17,986 nt of DNA from an uncultured Flavobacteriales bacterium (GTDB lineage Bacteria > Bacteroidota > Bacteroidia > Flavobacteriales > Schleiferiaceae): assembly GCA_903821715.1 (NCBI GenBank), contig CAIJMB010000135.1, positions 1-17,986 of the forward strand. Direction: 5' to 3'. Every line of letters starts with the position of its first letter. The stretch's first letter is position 1. Below, one piece after another: positions 1-8,964 of this stretch. The notes under the pieces were generated by a model. It had not been told where the DNA came from. It did no database searches and worked only from the letters and a program-made list of their open reading frames with translations. The position numbers were made by a program, and so were the translations under genes.

Positions 1-1
1 G

Positions 2-2620
2 ACGCTTCCGTCCAACACCGCGCTTACGGTGGGCCCGAACATCGAGTACAGCCTGATCGCGACGACCAACCCCTACACGGGCATCGAGGTCAACGTGATT
101 TTGGCCAGCGCCTTGGTGGCCAACTACTTCAAAGCTGATGATGAGGGCGGAACCTGGACCCGCCTTTCCACCGCGAAGGGCAGCGACCTCGTGGGACTCC
201 GCTACACCCAGCTGCTTCCGGTGGCGCTTCCGTACCAGGATGCCGACCAGGCGTTCCGGGTGATTCCGGGCGACTTCGTGACAACCGAGGACGGAACCGG
301 CATTGTGCACACCGCCCCTACGTTTGGTGCGGACGACGCCCGGGTGGCTGCCGCCGCGGGGGTTCCGCCGATGCTCGTACTCGATTCTGAGGGCAACCCC
401 GTGCCGCTCGTCGACCTTCAGGGCCGATTTGTGGCCGAAGCGGGTTCGCTCGCCGGTAAGTACGTGAAAAACAGCTACTACGACGCCGGTCAAGAACCCA
501 AACTCAGCGTCGACGAAGAGATCGCCATTCAGCTGAAGACCGAAAACAAGGCCTTCAAAGTGCAGAAGTACGTGCACAGCTACCCGCACTGCTGGCGCAC
601 CGACAAGCCCGTGCTCTACTACCCCCTCGACAGCTGGTTCATTCGCAGCACCGCGGCCAAGCAGCGCCTTCAGGAGCTCAACACGACCATCAACTGGAAG
701 CCCGCGAGCACCGGAACCGGCCGCTTCGGCAACTGGCTCGAAAACCTCAACGACTGGAACCTCAGCCGCAGCCGCTACTGGGGCATTCCGCTGCCGATTT
801 GGCGCAGCGAAGACGGCCGCGAAGAGATCTGCATCAGTTCACTCGAACAGCTCCGCGCCGAACTCGAGCGCAGCGTGGCGGCGGGCCACATGGCGAGCAA
901 TCCGCTCGCAGACTTTGCGCCCGGCGACATGTCCGATGCCAACTACGCCGGGGTCGACCTGCACCGCCCGTTTGTGGACGAATGGATTTTGACCGGCGCC
1001 AGCGGGCAGCCGCTCTACCGCGAAAAGGACCTCATCGACGTGTGGTTTGATTCCGGAGCCATGCCCTACGCCCAGGTGCACTACCCGTTTGAACACAAGG
1101 ACGCGATTGACGGCCGCTCCGCCTTCCCTGCGGACTTCATCGCCGAAGGCGTCGACCAAACCCGCGGATGGTTCTTTACCCTGCACGCGATCGCCGGGAT
1201 GGTGTTTGACTCGGTGGCCTATAAAACGGTGGTTTCGAACGGATTGGTGCTCGACAAGAACGGCCAAAAGATGTCGAAGCGCTTGGGCAACTCCATCGAC
1301 CCATTCGAGGCGATGGCGAAGTACGGCAGCGACGCGTTGCGCTGGTACATGCTAACCAACGCCCAGCCCTGGGACAACCTCAAGTTCGACCCCGACGGCG
1401 TCACCGAGGTGCAGCGCAAGTTCTTCGGAACCCTCCACAACACCTACGGATTTTTTGCGCTTTACGCCAACGTGGACGGATTCGACCCGAAGGCACCGCA
1501 GGTTCCGCACCGCGACCGCCCCGAGCTCGACCGCTGGATTTTGAGCCGACTGCACAGCGTGGTTGCCGAAGCGACCGAGGCCATGGAGGCCTACGAGCCG
1601 ACGCGCGCATTCAGGCCCGTCGCCGACTTCGTCGTCGACGAGCTCAGCAACTGGTACGTGCGCCTCAGCCGGCGCCGATTCTGGAAGGGCGCGATGGGAG
1701 ACGACAAGCTGTCTGCCTTCCAGACCCTGCACGAGTGCTTGGATACGGTGGCACGATTGATGGCTCCGCTGGCGCCGTTTTACGCCGAACAGCTCTACCG
1801 CGACCTCAACGGACCGAGCGCTTCGGTGCACTGGAGCCGCTTCCCCGAGGCCGACCCCGCACGCATCGACACCGATCTCGAGCGCCGTATGGACCTGGCC
1901 CAGCGCATGACGAGCTTGGTGCTCAGCGTCCGCAAAAAAGAGCGTGTTCGGGTGCGCCAACCGCTGCCGCGCATTGTGGTTCCGGTGCTCAACCCCACGC
2001 AGCACGCCGATTTGGACGCCATTGAAGAGTTGCTGCTCAGCGAGGTGAATGTAAAAACGCTCGAGCGGGTCGAACCCAATTCGGGCCTTTTTGTACAGCG
2101 CGCCAAGCCCGACTTCAAGGCCCTCGGGCCGAAGGTGGGTCCGCGCATGAAGACCGTCTCGGCCGCCTTGGCCGCACTAACCGACGCCCAACTTCGCAGT
2201 CTCGAACACGACGGCCAACTCCAGCTCGACCTGGTCGATGGTCCCTTCACTGTGGAACCAGAAGACGTGATGGTCGTGACCGACGACATTCCCGGTATGT
2301 CGGTGGCCAGCGAGCGCGGAACCCTTTTGGCCGTCGACCTTCAGCTCAGCCCCGAGCTGGTAACTGAAGGGTTGGCGCGCGAAGCCGTGAACCGCATCCA
2401 AAACCTTCGCAAAGACAGCGGCTTAGACATCACGGACCGCATTGAGCTTTGGATTTCGGGGGCTGCTGAAGCCTTAGAGGCCGTGGCGAAGCACCGCGAC
2501 TACGTGGCCGCTGAAACGCTGGTAGCCCAGTGGGGGCAAGGTTCCGCGCCTAGTGACGCGCACGCGACCGAGACCGACCTCGAGGGCTTGACCGTAACGC
2601 TTTCGTTAAAAAAAGCGTAG
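2..2620 (+). CDS. ileS: Isoleucine--tRNA ligase, 3' part (5' end outside window)
   Basis: Charges tRNA-Ile with isoleucine in the cytoplasm; class Ia synthetase. The frame is open to the window edge and begins inside the motif TLPSNTALTVG, just before the CP1 editing domain, so the HIGH motif and roughly the first 250 residues lie upstream. Visible landmarks: the editing-domain stretch GTGIVHTAPTFGADD (codons from about 297), the catalytic-domain segments DVWFDSGAMPYAQ and GWFFTLHAIAG, and the KMSKR loop at 1268-1282. These are followed by a helical anticodon-binding domain and a long C-terminal extension (ELVTEGLAREAVNRIQNLRKDSG). There is no Cys4 zinc site at the C-terminus, which fits the eukaryote-like type 2 IleRS found in Bacteroidota; members of that type are often mupirocin tolerant, but that is family knowledge, not seen here. 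It is followed by a dksA-like gene and lspA, a familiar neighbourhood. Confidence 0.97.
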   Translation, partial: TLPSNTALTVGPNIEYSLIATTNPYTGIEVNVILASALVANYFKADDEGGTWTRLSTAKGSDLVGLRYTQLLPVALPYQDADQAFRVIPGDFVTTEDGTGIVHTAPTFGADDARVAAAAGVPPMLVLDSEGNPVPLVDLQGRFVAEAGSLAGKYVKNSYYDAGQEPKLSVDEEIAIQLKTENKAFKVQKYVHSYPHCWRTDKPVLYYPLDSWFIRSTAAKQRLQELNTTINWKPASTGTGRFGNWLENLNDWNLSRSRYWGIPLPIWRSEDGREEICISSLEQLRAELERSVAAGHMASNPLADFAPGDMSDANYAGVDLHRPFVDEWILTGASGQPLYREKDLIDVWFDSGAMPYAQVHYPFEHKDAIDGRSAFPADFIAEGVDQTRGWFFTLHAIAGMVFDSVAYKTVVSNGLVLDKNGQKMSKRLGNSIDPFEAMAKYGSDALRWYMLTNAQPWDNLKFDPDGVTEVQRKFFGTLHNTYGFFALYANVDGFDPKAPQVPHRDRPELDRWILSRLHSVVAEATEAMEAYEPTRAFRPVADFVVDELSNWYVRLSRRRFWKGAMGDDKLSAFQTLHECLDTVARLMAPLAPFYAEQLYRDLNGPSASVHWSRFPEADPARIDTDLERRMDLAQRMTSLVLSVRKKERVRVRQPLPRIVVPVLNPTQHADLDAIEELLLSEVNVKTLERVEPNSGLFVQRAKPDFKALGPKVGPRMKTVSAALAALTDAQLRSLEHDGQLQLDLVDGPFTVEPEDVMVVTDDIPGMSVASERGTLLAVDLQLSPELVTEGLAREAVNRIQNLRKDSGLDITDRIELWISGAAEALEAVAKHRDYVAAETLVAQWGQGSAPSDAHATETDLEGLTVTLSLKKA

Positions 2621-2625
2621 ATGTC

Positions 2626-2655
2626 TTGCATAGGAGTTCAGATTGACTAAATTCG
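2626..2655 (+). promoter_or_regulatory. Possible Bacteroidota-type promoter for the TraR/DksA gene
   Basis: TTG at 2626-2628 is separated by 19 nt from TAAATTCG at 2648-2655, one base off the Bacteroidota -7 consensus TAnnTTTG, with the canonical spacing to the -33 TTG. It lies just after the ileS stop. Transcription would start within a few bases of the ATG at 2664, giving an almost leaderless mRNA. Pattern match only; the genes could equally be read from an upstream ileS promoter. Confidence 0.4.
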
Positions 2656-2663
2656 GGCCTCTT

Positions 2664-3041
2664 ATGGAACCCACTATTCGCTATTCCGACGCCGAACTCG
2701 ACGAGTTTCGCCAACTTATTCAGACCAAGATTGACAAGGCTGAAGAAGACCTGCGCATTCTTAAGGAGCAGTTTACCAACAACATGGACAACGGCACCGA
2801 GGATACCGCGCCGATGTTCAAAAGTTTTGAAGAGGGCTCTGAAACGATGAGCAAAGAAGCCAACGCCATGCTCGCGGCGCGCCAAGAGAAGTTCTTGCGC
2901 GACCTCAAGGCGGCGCTCGTGCGCATCAGCAACAAGACCTACGGAGTCTGCCGCGTAACCGGCAAGCTCATTGAAAAGGATCGGTTGAAGCTGGTTCCGC
3001 ACGCGACCACCAGCATGGAAGGCAAGATGAGCAAGCGTTGA
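2664..3041 (+). CDS. TraR/DksA family transcriptional regulator with degenerate zinc finger
   Basis: Predicted 125-residue protein of the DksA/TraR family, whose members bind RNA polymerase through the secondary channel and modulate transcription with ppGpp. An N-terminal coiled-coil region (about residues 8-90, rich in K/E/L) is followed by the signature YGVCRVTGKLIEKDRLKLVP near the C-terminus. Classical DksA has four zinc-binding cysteines; only one (in GVC) remains here, as is usual for the Bacteroidota branch, so zinc binding is unlikely. The ATG at 2664 (MEPTIRYSDAELDEF) was chosen over an in-frame TTG at 2643 because homologues begin close to the RYSD motif. The stop codon overlaps the lspA start (TTGA), suggesting coupled translation. 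Role in transcription is inferred from the family. Confidence 0.88.
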   Translation: MEPTIRYSDAELDEFRQLIQTKIDKAEEDLRILKEQFTNNMDNGTEDTAPMFKSFEEGSETMSKEANAMLAARQEKFLRDLKAALVRISNKTYGVCRVTGKLIEKDRLKLVPHATTSMEGKMSKR

Positions 3042-3670
3042 ACCGCCTGCGCAACCCTCTCATTCTCGCACTGGTGCTGATTCTAGCGGATCAAGCACTC
3101 AAAATCGCCATTAAAACCCAGTTTGCACTGGGGGACGCGGTCGAACTGACGTCTTGGTTTCACTTGCACTTTACCGAAAACCCCGGAATGGCCTTTGGCC
3201 TGAATTGGGGGGGCGCAACTGGCAAGGTGATTCTCAGCCTCTTTCGCATCACCGCCATCGGGGGCATCGTGTGGTACGCCATTCGCTTGGCCCGTCGCGG
3301 AGCGCATCCGTTTGTGCTGACCACCCTCGCGCTCATTTTTGCCGGAGCCCTTGGCAACGTCATCGACAGCCTGTTCTACGGGGTTCTGTTTGACCGCGGC
3401 CTCACGTGGTCGCCTGAATACGAATTCTGGATGGCCTACGAGGGCGTCGCGCAATGGGGCAGTGGCTACGCGGCTCCGCTGCTGGGCAACGTGGTCGACA
3501 TGCTGTACTTCCCACTATGGACCGGCTACCTGCCCGACTGGTTGCCGATTTGGGGCGGAACCTATTTTCAATTTTTCAGACCCATCTTTAATTTGGCCGA
3601 CGCCTACGTCACTGTGGGCGTAGTCTTTTGGTACTTTGCGAGCCGCCGCCCTGACTGGTGGCCCGCCTAA
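3038..3670 (+). CDS. lspA: Lipoprotein signal peptidase (signal peptidase II)
   Basis: Inner-membrane aspartic protease that removes the signal peptide from diacylglyceryl-modified prolipoproteins. The 210-residue protein shows several hydrophobic membrane segments and the family boxes: ENPGMAFG (residues 47-54), GALGNVIDSLFYG with the first catalytic Asp at 110, and FNLADAYVTVG with the second catalytic Asp at 188. An internal segment containing GNVVDMLYFPL (150-160) is the insertion typical of Bacteroidota LspA, explaining why it is longer than the roughly 165 residues of E. coli. The start is a TTG overlapping the stop of the preceding gene; no ATG or GTG lies before the first membrane helix, so this start is the best available. 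Likely clients in this window are the GldH and DUF4837 lipoproteins. Confidence 0.95.
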   Translation: MNRLRNPLILALVLILADQALKIAIKTQFALGDAVELTSWFHLHFTENPGMAFGLNWGGATGKVILSLFRITAIGGIVWYAIRLARRGAHPFVLTTLALIFAGALGNVIDSLFYGVLFDRGLTWSPEYEFWMAYEGVAQWGSGYAAPLLGNVVDMLYFPLWTGYLPDWLPIWGGTYFQFFRPIFNLADAYVTVGVVFWYFASRRPDWWPA

Positions 3671-3681
3671 ACAACCCTGCC

Positions 3682-5064
3682 ATGCGCACCCTTTTTATTG
3701 CTTTTAGCATTGCGGCCCTTCCGGCGGCTGCCCAACTCGTCCGAGGGGAATACCCTGAAACCCGGCGTTCACTTGAGTTTCACCTCAACGAACTCGCCAG
3801 CGACGCCATGGGGGGGCGCCTTCCGGGAACCGAACAAGGCGACCGCGCCGCCAAGTACATCCAAACCCAGTTCGAAGAAGCAGGACTAGAGGGACTTTTT
3901 GATGGTGAATTCACCCAATTGGTGAACATTCCCGAAAAAGGCATCTTGCCCGAAGCCGGAAACTACGTGAACATAGGAGCGGTCGGGATCGCGCTCCGCA
4001 CCGCATACTGGCCCCACATTCTTTCTGACAATCGCGAGGTTGAAGGACCGCTAACGTGGCTTGGATATGCAACTCCGAGCGAGGTCGCCAAAGCCAAAAA
4101 AGGCCGAATCGCTGTGATCGTCGCGGACATTCCTGCCAAAAAAGTCAAAAAATTGGGCAAGCTCGCGTCGTTGACTGAGCGAATCGAAGCCGCTCGTCGC
4201 CATGGAGCCCAAGCCATCATCCTGCTTCAACCCGTCAACGGAAGCCCCAAGCTGGATCTCTTGCGTCGTATGCGACCAATCGGTATGCCGGTAGTGACCG
4301 TACACGACCTCGATGCCTGCACAAACCTAAAGAAGAAGGCAAAAAAATCCGCCAAAGCTTCCATTGGCGTGCACGTGGTTCCACAAACGACCACAGCGCC
4401 GAATGTGGGTGCGTGGGTGAACCGTGGTGCACCTGAAACCATTGTAATCGGAGCCCACTACGACCACGTCGGTTGGGGAGCGTGGGGGTCACGCATGCCT
4501 GAGGCAGAGGGCCAAGTGCACAATGGCGCAGACGACAATGCCAGCGGAACCTCAGCCATGATGGAACTCGCCCGAAAAATTTCACATACGCCTGGATTCG
4601 AACATGTTAACTTCGCATTCTTGGCCTTTACTGGTGAAGAGAGTGGCCTTTTGGGTTCGCGTGAATTCGTCTCTCGAATGCCCAGCAAAATGGGAAAAGT
4701 CAAAGCCATGGTCAACCTAGACATGGTGGGGCGCCTCAACCGTTCCGACAGCTTGCGAGTGTACGGCGTCCACACCGCTTTGGAGTTTAAAGAAATGCTT
4801 GAGTCCATCCCTGCAGAGGGCTTCTACTGGGACCTTCGCAACGAAATTTTTGGCCGCTCCGATCACGCGCCGTTCATCAGTGCCGGAATCCCCGCTGTCT
4901 TCTTCTTCACTGGACTGCACGAAGACTACCATGCGCCAGGCGACGATATTGAGAAAATCGACATAGATGGCCTCGCTGAAGTCGTGGCTAAAGTGGATCA
5001 TTTTATTTCACTCCTCGGTCAAGCTAGTCCCCTTTCAGTGCAAACTCCCAACGATGCGCGCTGA
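3682..5064 (+). CDS. Secreted M28 family metallopeptidase with PA-like insert
   Basis: Zinc-dependent aminopeptidase/carboxypeptidase-like protein of peptidase family M28, 460 residues. From the chosen ATG it begins with a signal peptide (MRTLFIAFSIAALPAAAQ), so it is exported; an in-frame GTG at 3658 would put 8 extra residues inside the lspA coding end and is less likely. Residues about 110-240 look like a protease-associated insert. The metal and catalytic motifs are all present: GAHYDH (His 259), HNGADDNASG (bridging Asp near 285), TGEESG (catalytic Glu 319 and metal-binding Glu 320), VNLDMVG (Asp 347) and YHAPGDD (His 417). Substrate cannot be told from sequence; such enzymes often trim peptides in the periplasm or outside the cell. 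It overlaps gpsA by one base (TGATG). Confidence 0.92.
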   Translation: MRTLFIAFSIAALPAAAQLVRGEYPETRRSLEFHLNELASDAMGGRLPGTEQGDRAAKYIQTQFEEAGLEGLFDGEFTQLVNIPEKGILPEAGNYVNIGAVGIALRTAYWPHILSDNREVEGPLTWLGYATPSEVAKAKKGRIAVIVADIPAKKVKKLGKLASLTERIEAARRHGAQAIILLQPVNGSPKLDLLRRMRPIGMPVVTVHDLDACTNLKKKAKKSAKASIGVHVVPQTTTAPNVGAWVNRGAPETIVIGAHYDHVGWGAWGSRMPEAEGQVHNGADDNASGTSAMMELARKISHTPGFEHVNFAFLAFTGEESGLLGSREFVSRMPSKMGKVKAMVNLDMVGRLNRSDSLRVYGVHTALEFKEMLESIPAEGFYWDLRNEIFGRSDHAPFISAGIPAVFFFTGLHEDYHAPGDDIEKIDIDGLAEVVAKVDHFISLLGQASPLSVQTPNDAR

Positions 5065-6059
5065 TGGGTAAAAATCCAAAAATAGCGGTCCTAGGGGGCG
5101 GGTCGTGGGCCACTGCGATCGTCAAAATGCTGACGCAAAACGAAGAATATGTGGGCTGGTGGGTCCGCCGTGAAGAGGTGGCTGCACACATCCGCCAATT
5201 TCACCACAATCCAAACTATTTGTCGGACGTGGCCTTGGAGACCGACAAAATTTACGTCGACCACGACCTAATGAGCGTGGCTTCACAGGCTGAAATCCTC
5301 GTGCTCGCCGTGCCCTCTGCATTCTTGGCCGAAGCAATTGAGCCGCTTCGCGAACTGCTCCCCCAAAAGTGGGTGATATCGGCCGTCAAAGGCATTGAGC
5401 CCGGGTCCCACCAAATTATTGGGGAGTACCTGCACGACAACATTGGCTTAGAATACAGCCGATTTGGCGCCATTGTTGGGCCCTGCCACGCCGAAGAAAT
5501 TGCCTTAGAGCGCCTTTCGTACCTGACCGTGGCCAGTGAAAACGAAAAGCTTTCGAACATCGTCGCAGACAAGCTCCGCGGCTCGTATGTCAAGGTTCGC
5601 TGCACCACCGACATTTACGGAACGGAGTACGCCGCCGTCCTCAAAAACATCTATGCAATCGCCGCAGGATTGGCCCAAGGGCTCGGATACGGGGACAACT
5701 TTCAAGCCGTTCTGGTCAGCAACGCGCTGCGCGAAATGAAGCGAGTAATTGGCGCCGTGCATCCCATCAAACGGCAAATTATTCAGACCGAATATTCGGG
5801 CGACCTCTTTGTCACCATGTATTCACCATTTAGCCGAAACCGAAGGCTGGGACTGCTTCTCGGCAAAGGCTACAGTCTGTCGGCTGCACGCGCTGAAATG
5901 AGTATGATCGCCGAAGGATACTACGCAGCAAAGCTCATTCGAGAGGTAAAGCGGGAGCGCGAAGTCAAAATGCCGATTGCACTAGCGGTGTACAAAGTCC
6001 TCTACGAGAACGCGTCCCCGAAAAAAACGCTGCGCGCCTTGGCCGAAAAGCTCAAGTAG
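5064..6059 (+). CDS. gpsA: NAD(P)H-dependent glycerol-3-phosphate dehydrogenase
   Basis: Reduces dihydroxyacetone phosphate to sn-glycerol 3-phosphate, the backbone for phospholipid synthesis, in the cytoplasm. 331 residues, close to the family length. The N-terminus carries the Rossmann dinucleotide-binding motif IAVLGGGSWATA (residues 7-18). Active-site lysines are in SAVKGIEP (Lys 109) and EYAAVLKNIYAIAAGLAQG (Lys 194), and the substrate-binding signature appears as GDLFVTMYSPFSRNRRLG (about 246-263). GPCHAEEIA replaces the more familiar GPNHAEE form, a change I regard as common in this phylum. It shares its first base with the stop of the M28 gene and so probably sits in the same transcript; no metabolic link between the two is evident. 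Confidence 0.96.
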   Translation: MGKNPKIAVLGGGSWATAIVKMLTQNEEYVGWWVRREEVAAHIRQFHHNPNYLSDVALETDKIYVDHDLMSVASQAEILVLAVPSAFLAEAIEPLRELLPQKWVISAVKGIEPGSHQIIGEYLHDNIGLEYSRFGAIVGPCHAEEIALERLSYLTVASENEKLSNIVADKLRGSYVKVRCTTDIYGTEYAAVLKNIYAIAAGLAQGLGYGDNFQAVLVSNALREMKRVIGAVHPIKRQIIQTEYSGDLFVTMYSPFSRNRRLGLLLGKGYSLSAARAEMSMIAEGYYAAKLIREVKREREVKMPIALAVYKVLYENASPKKTLRALAEKLK

Positions 6060-6074
6060 GGCGCAGCCACGTTG

Positions 6075-6082
6075 TACCTTTA
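6075..6082 (+). promoter_or_regulatory. Possible -7 element upstream of tatA
   Basis: In the 42-nt gap between gpsA and tatA the sequence TTGTACCTTTACC contains TACCTTTA, one base off TAnnTTTG, 20 nt before the tatA ATG. No TTG is found at the proper -33 distance, so the element is incomplete, and the four-gene unit may simply be read through from gpsA. Confidence 0.3.
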
Positions 6083-6101
6083 CCCTTTATCTAGGTAAAC
6101 T

Positions 6102-6299
6102 ATGGCACTAAGCGTATTTCTGGGCATGGTAGGCCCCTGGCAAATCGTCTTGATTGTGGCTTTGGTTGTGCTCTTGTTTGGCGGCCGCAAAATTCCCGAG
6201 CTTATGAAGGGATTGGGCGGTGGCGTCAAGGAGTTCAAAAAGGCCATGCGCGACGACGAAGACGACAACTCAAAGGACGACAGCAAGAAACTGTCATGA
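6102..6299 (+). CDS. tatA: Sec-independent protein translocase subunit TatA/TatE
   Basis: Pore-forming or membrane-weakening subunit of the twin-arginine translocation system, which exports folded proteins across the inner membrane. The 65 residues show the family plan: a short N-terminus, one membrane helix (about residues 11-26, with a polar Gln 14), the hinge FGGRKIPEL (26-34), an amphipathic helix through GVKEFKKAM (41-49), and a highly charged Asp/Lys-rich tail. No tatC is present in this window, so the rest of the system must be elsewhere. The last four bases overlap the gatA start (ATGA), pointing to coupled translation although the products are functionally unrelated. Confidence 0.95.
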   Translation: MALSVFLGMVGPWQIVLIVALVVLLFGGRKIPELMKGLGGGVKEFKKAMRDDEDDNSKDDSKKLS

Positions 6300-7714
6300 C
6301 CTTCGATCGGATCGAAGACCTGCACCGGGCATTAGATTCCGGCCAAGTGACCTGTGTGGCACTGGCTGAAGAATCGCTGCGCCGTGCCTCCGAAGAAAAC
6401 CCCCGGCTTAACGCATTGGCTGAGGTCTTTCAGGACTCAGCCCTTGCCCGTGCGGCTGCCGTTGATGCACGCCGCGGTCAAGGCGACCGCCGAGCACTTG
6501 ACGGGGTGACCATGGTGATTAAAGACAACATGGTGTATGCCGGGCACTCGGCCGGAGCAGGTTCCAAAATCCTATCGGGCTTCGTCAGCCCGTACACCGC
6601 GACGGCCGTACAGCGTTTGCTCGACGCCGGGGCGATCATCATTGGTCGCGCCAGCTGCGACGAATTCGCGATGGGCTCGTCCAACGAAACTTCGGTCTAC
6701 GGGCCGGTCCGCAACCCGCTTGATGCTTCGCGAACTCCAGGCGGATCATCGGGAGGTTCCGCCGCCGCCGTGGCTGCAGGATGGGTGCACGCAGCCCTGG
6801 GCAGCGACACTGGGGGCTCCATTCGTCAACCCGCAGCATTTTGTGGCGTCTTTGGTGCGAAACCCACCTATGGCCGTGTTTCGCGCTACGGCCTTATTGC
6901 CTACGCTTCCTCGTTCGACCAAATAGGGCCGTTCACACGAAGCGCTAGCGACTTAGCGCGCATCACTGAAGTCATTTCGGGCGCCGACGCCTATGACAGT
7001 ACCTGCAGCGACCGGCCGGTTCCGCAGATGATGCAGTCCGAGCGCGACCCCAAAACGCTCAGTTTTGGCTACTACCAAGAGGTGCTCGACAACCCCGCGC
7101 TCGATCCCGAACTGCGCGCAGCATTTATGGCCCGCATGGACGCGCTCAAAGCCGCCGGACACCGCGTCGAGGCCCTTCGCTTTGACTACTTGGACGCGCT
7201 GGTTCCGATATACTACATCCTCACCACCGCCGAGGCGAGCGCCAACCTCGCACGCTTTGATGGAGTGCGCTACGGATTCCGCGCCGAAGGTGCGCAGTCG
7301 CTCGACGAACTCTACAAGCGCACGCGCTCTCAGGGCTTCGGAACCGAAGTTCAGCGCCGCATTTTACTCGGAACCTTTGTGCTTCGCAGTGGATACTTTG
7401 ACGCCTACTACGGCCAAGCCCAAAAGGCGCGTCGTGCCGTTCAAGATGCCACCAACGCGGACCTGGGCAAGGTGGACCTGCTCATAAGCCCCACCACGCC
7501 CCACACCGCATTTGAACTGGGACGCGAAACCAGCGACCCCACCGTTATGTACCTCGAGGACATCTTTACGGTCCAGGCCCCAATTGCCGGATTGCCCGCA
7601 CTGAGTTTGCCCATGGGCATGCACTCGAACGGGCTCCCCATGGGACTGCACTTGACCGCAAAGGCGTTCGACGAACCCACTTTATTTGCCGCAGCGGCCT
7701 ACTTAAGCACATGA
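6296..7714 (+). CDS. gatA: Glutamyl-tRNA(Gln) amidotransferase subunit A
   Basis: Amidase subunit of GatCAB, which converts misacylated Glu-tRNA-Gln (and possibly Asp-tRNA-Asn) to the correct amide using ammonia released from glutamine. 472 residues, near the family length. The amidase-signature triad is intact: Lys 76 in TMVIKDNM, Ser 151 in TPGGSSGGSAAAVAAG, and nucleophile Ser 175 in GSDTGGSIRQPA, at the same spacing as in characterised GatA proteins. GVFGAKPTYGRVSRYGLI and the C-terminal GLPMGLHLTAKAFDE further identify GatA rather than a generic amidase. It overlaps tatA and the lytic transglycosylase by 4 nt at either end. gatB and gatC are not in the window. Confidence 0.96.
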   Translation: MTFDRIEDLHRALDSGQVTCVALAEESLRRASEENPRLNALAEVFQDSALARAAAVDARRGQGDRRALDGVTMVIKDNMVYAGHSAGAGSKILSGFVSPYTATAVQRLLDAGAIIIGRASCDEFAMGSSNETSVYGPVRNPLDASRTPGGSSGGSAAAVAAGWVHAALGSDTGGSIRQPAAFCGVFGAKPTYGRVSRYGLIAYASSFDQIGPFTRSASDLARITEVISGADAYDSTCSDRPVPQMMQSERDPKTLSFGYYQEVLDNPALDPELRAAFMARMDALKAAGHRVEALRFDYLDALVPIYYILTTAEASANLARFDGVRYGFRAEGAQSLDELYKRTRSQGFGTEVQRRILLGTFVLRSGYFDAYYGQAQKARRAVQDATNADLGKVDLLISPTTPHTAFELGRETSDPTVMYLEDIFTVQAPIAGLPALSLPMGMHSNGLPMGLHLTAKAFDEPTLFAAAAYLST

Positions 7715-8964
7715 TTTTTCGTCGATTCACATTATACACCCTTCTGGCGGCCTCCTTCATTGGTTCGGCCGTGTCGTTGGACACCGCTCGATTTGGCCTC
7801 GCCACTAAAGTGGATACGATGTACGCCAAGTGGGTACTCAGCAGTAGCCAGCGCAACTGGGTCAGCCAGTTCAAAGGGCCTGCGGACAGCTTAGCAGGTG
7901 CCTCATTGGCCGTGAGCGATGAGGTGCTCAAGCAGCGTTTGGCGGTTCTAGATAAGCGATCTCCGATGGACTTGCGCTACACTCCTGATGTGCGCAATGC
8001 AATCGGGATGTATGTACTTCGCAAGAAAGACCTTGTGGCTCGCGTAATGGGCCGAGGACGCTACTACTTTCCGATTTTTGAAGCTGGTCTTGACCGGTAC
8101 GACCTTCCTCTCGAGCTGCGTGCGCTCCCAATGATTGAATCGGCTTTAAATCCGCTCGCAACGAGTCCCGCAGGAGCCAAGGGCCTCTGGCAGTTCATGT
8201 ACGCCACGGGCAAACTTCAGGGCCTTGAAATTGGCAGTTACGTGGACGAACGCTCTGACCCCGTGAAGTCGACCGACGCGGCCTGTCGCTACCTCAAGCG
8301 CCTCTATGAAATGTTCGGAAACTGGGAACTCGCACTTGCAGCCTACAATGCCGGTCCTGGAAACGTATCTAAAGCCATTCGCGCTTCGGGAGGTAAGAAT
8401 AACTACTGGGAAGTTCGGCCCTATCTGCCCCGCGAAACCCGCATGTACGTGCCCAACTTTATCGCCGCTAACTATGCCCTTGCATACGGTGGACTTCACG
8501 GAATCAAACCGGACTTGCCCCCCGCGACCTTTTTTGACGTAGACACCGTCAACGTCACCGCCACATTGGATCTCAACGTGGCAGCGGCTGAATTCAGTGT
8601 AGATACCACGTTGATCAAGGTGCTGAACCCGATGTACAAATTGCAGATTATTCCGGCTCCAAAGGACGGAAAAATGTACCCCCTCGTACTACCTCGTGCC
8701 GCTGTTGCAAGCTTTCAAGAGTGCGCCGACTCAGCCTATGCCGCTACGAATAAGACTCGGGTTCGTGCCGAAGCTCCTGAAATTCAAACGACCACGGTAT
8801 CAAGTGCCCCGGCAAGTAGTCCAAAGCGCCACACCGTGCGTTCGGGCGAGACGCTTAGCGCCATTGCCCGCAAGTACGGGGTTCGCGTGAGCGACATCCA
8901 AAAATGGAACGGGCTGCGCGGAACCACCATTCAAATTGGCCAACGCCTCATCGTGAAAAAATGA
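7711..8964 (+). CDS. LysM-containing lytic transglycosylase (MltD-like)
   Basis: Cleaves the glycan strands of peptidoglycan, forming 1,6-anhydro-muropeptides, in the periplasm. The 417-residue protein has an N-terminal hydrophobic signal (MIFRRFTLYTLLAASFIGSAVS) without a lipobox cysteine. A family 1 SLT domain occupies about residues 125-240: catalytic Glu 143 in LPMIESALNPLA, then SPAGAKGLWQFMYATGK, and AYNAGPGNV (211-219). One C-terminal LysM domain lies at 372-417 (HTVRSGETLSAIARKYGV), which should bind GlcNAc-containing polymers. E. coli MltD has two LysM repeats and is a lipoprotein, so this is MltD-like rather than an ortholog by every feature. It is translationally coupled to the following DUF4837 lipoprotein, suggesting the pair act together at the cell wall; that link is inference. 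Confidence 0.93.
   Translation: MIFRRFTLYTLLAASFIGSAVSLDTARFGLATKVDTMYAKWVLSSSQRNWVSQFKGPADSLAGASLAVSDEVLKQRLAVLDKRSPMDLRYTPDVRNAIGMYVLRKKDLVARVMGRGRYYFPIFEAGLDRYDLPLELRALPMIESALNPLATSPAGAKGLWQFMYATGKLQGLEIGSYVDERSDPVKSTDAACRYLKRLYEMFGNWELALAAYNAGPGNVSKAIRASGGKNNYWEVRPYLPRETRMYVPNFIAANYALAYGGLHGIKPDLPPATFFDVDTVNVTATLDLNVAAAEFSVDTTLIKVLNPMYKLQIIPAPKDGKMYPLVLPRAAVASFQECADSAYAATNKTRVRAEAPEIQTTTVSSAPASSPKRHTVRSGETLSAIARKYGVRVSDIQKWNGLRGTTIQIGQRLIVKK

Noticed and set aside
2643..2663. TTG at 2643 as start of the TraR/DksA gene
   Set aside because: The extra residues are not typical of the family, overlap a likely promoter, and a good ATG follows at 2664.
3658..3681. GTG at 3658 as start of the M28 peptidase
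   Set aside because: It would place charged residues before the signal peptide and overlap lspA; the ATG at 3682 begins a clean signal sequence.
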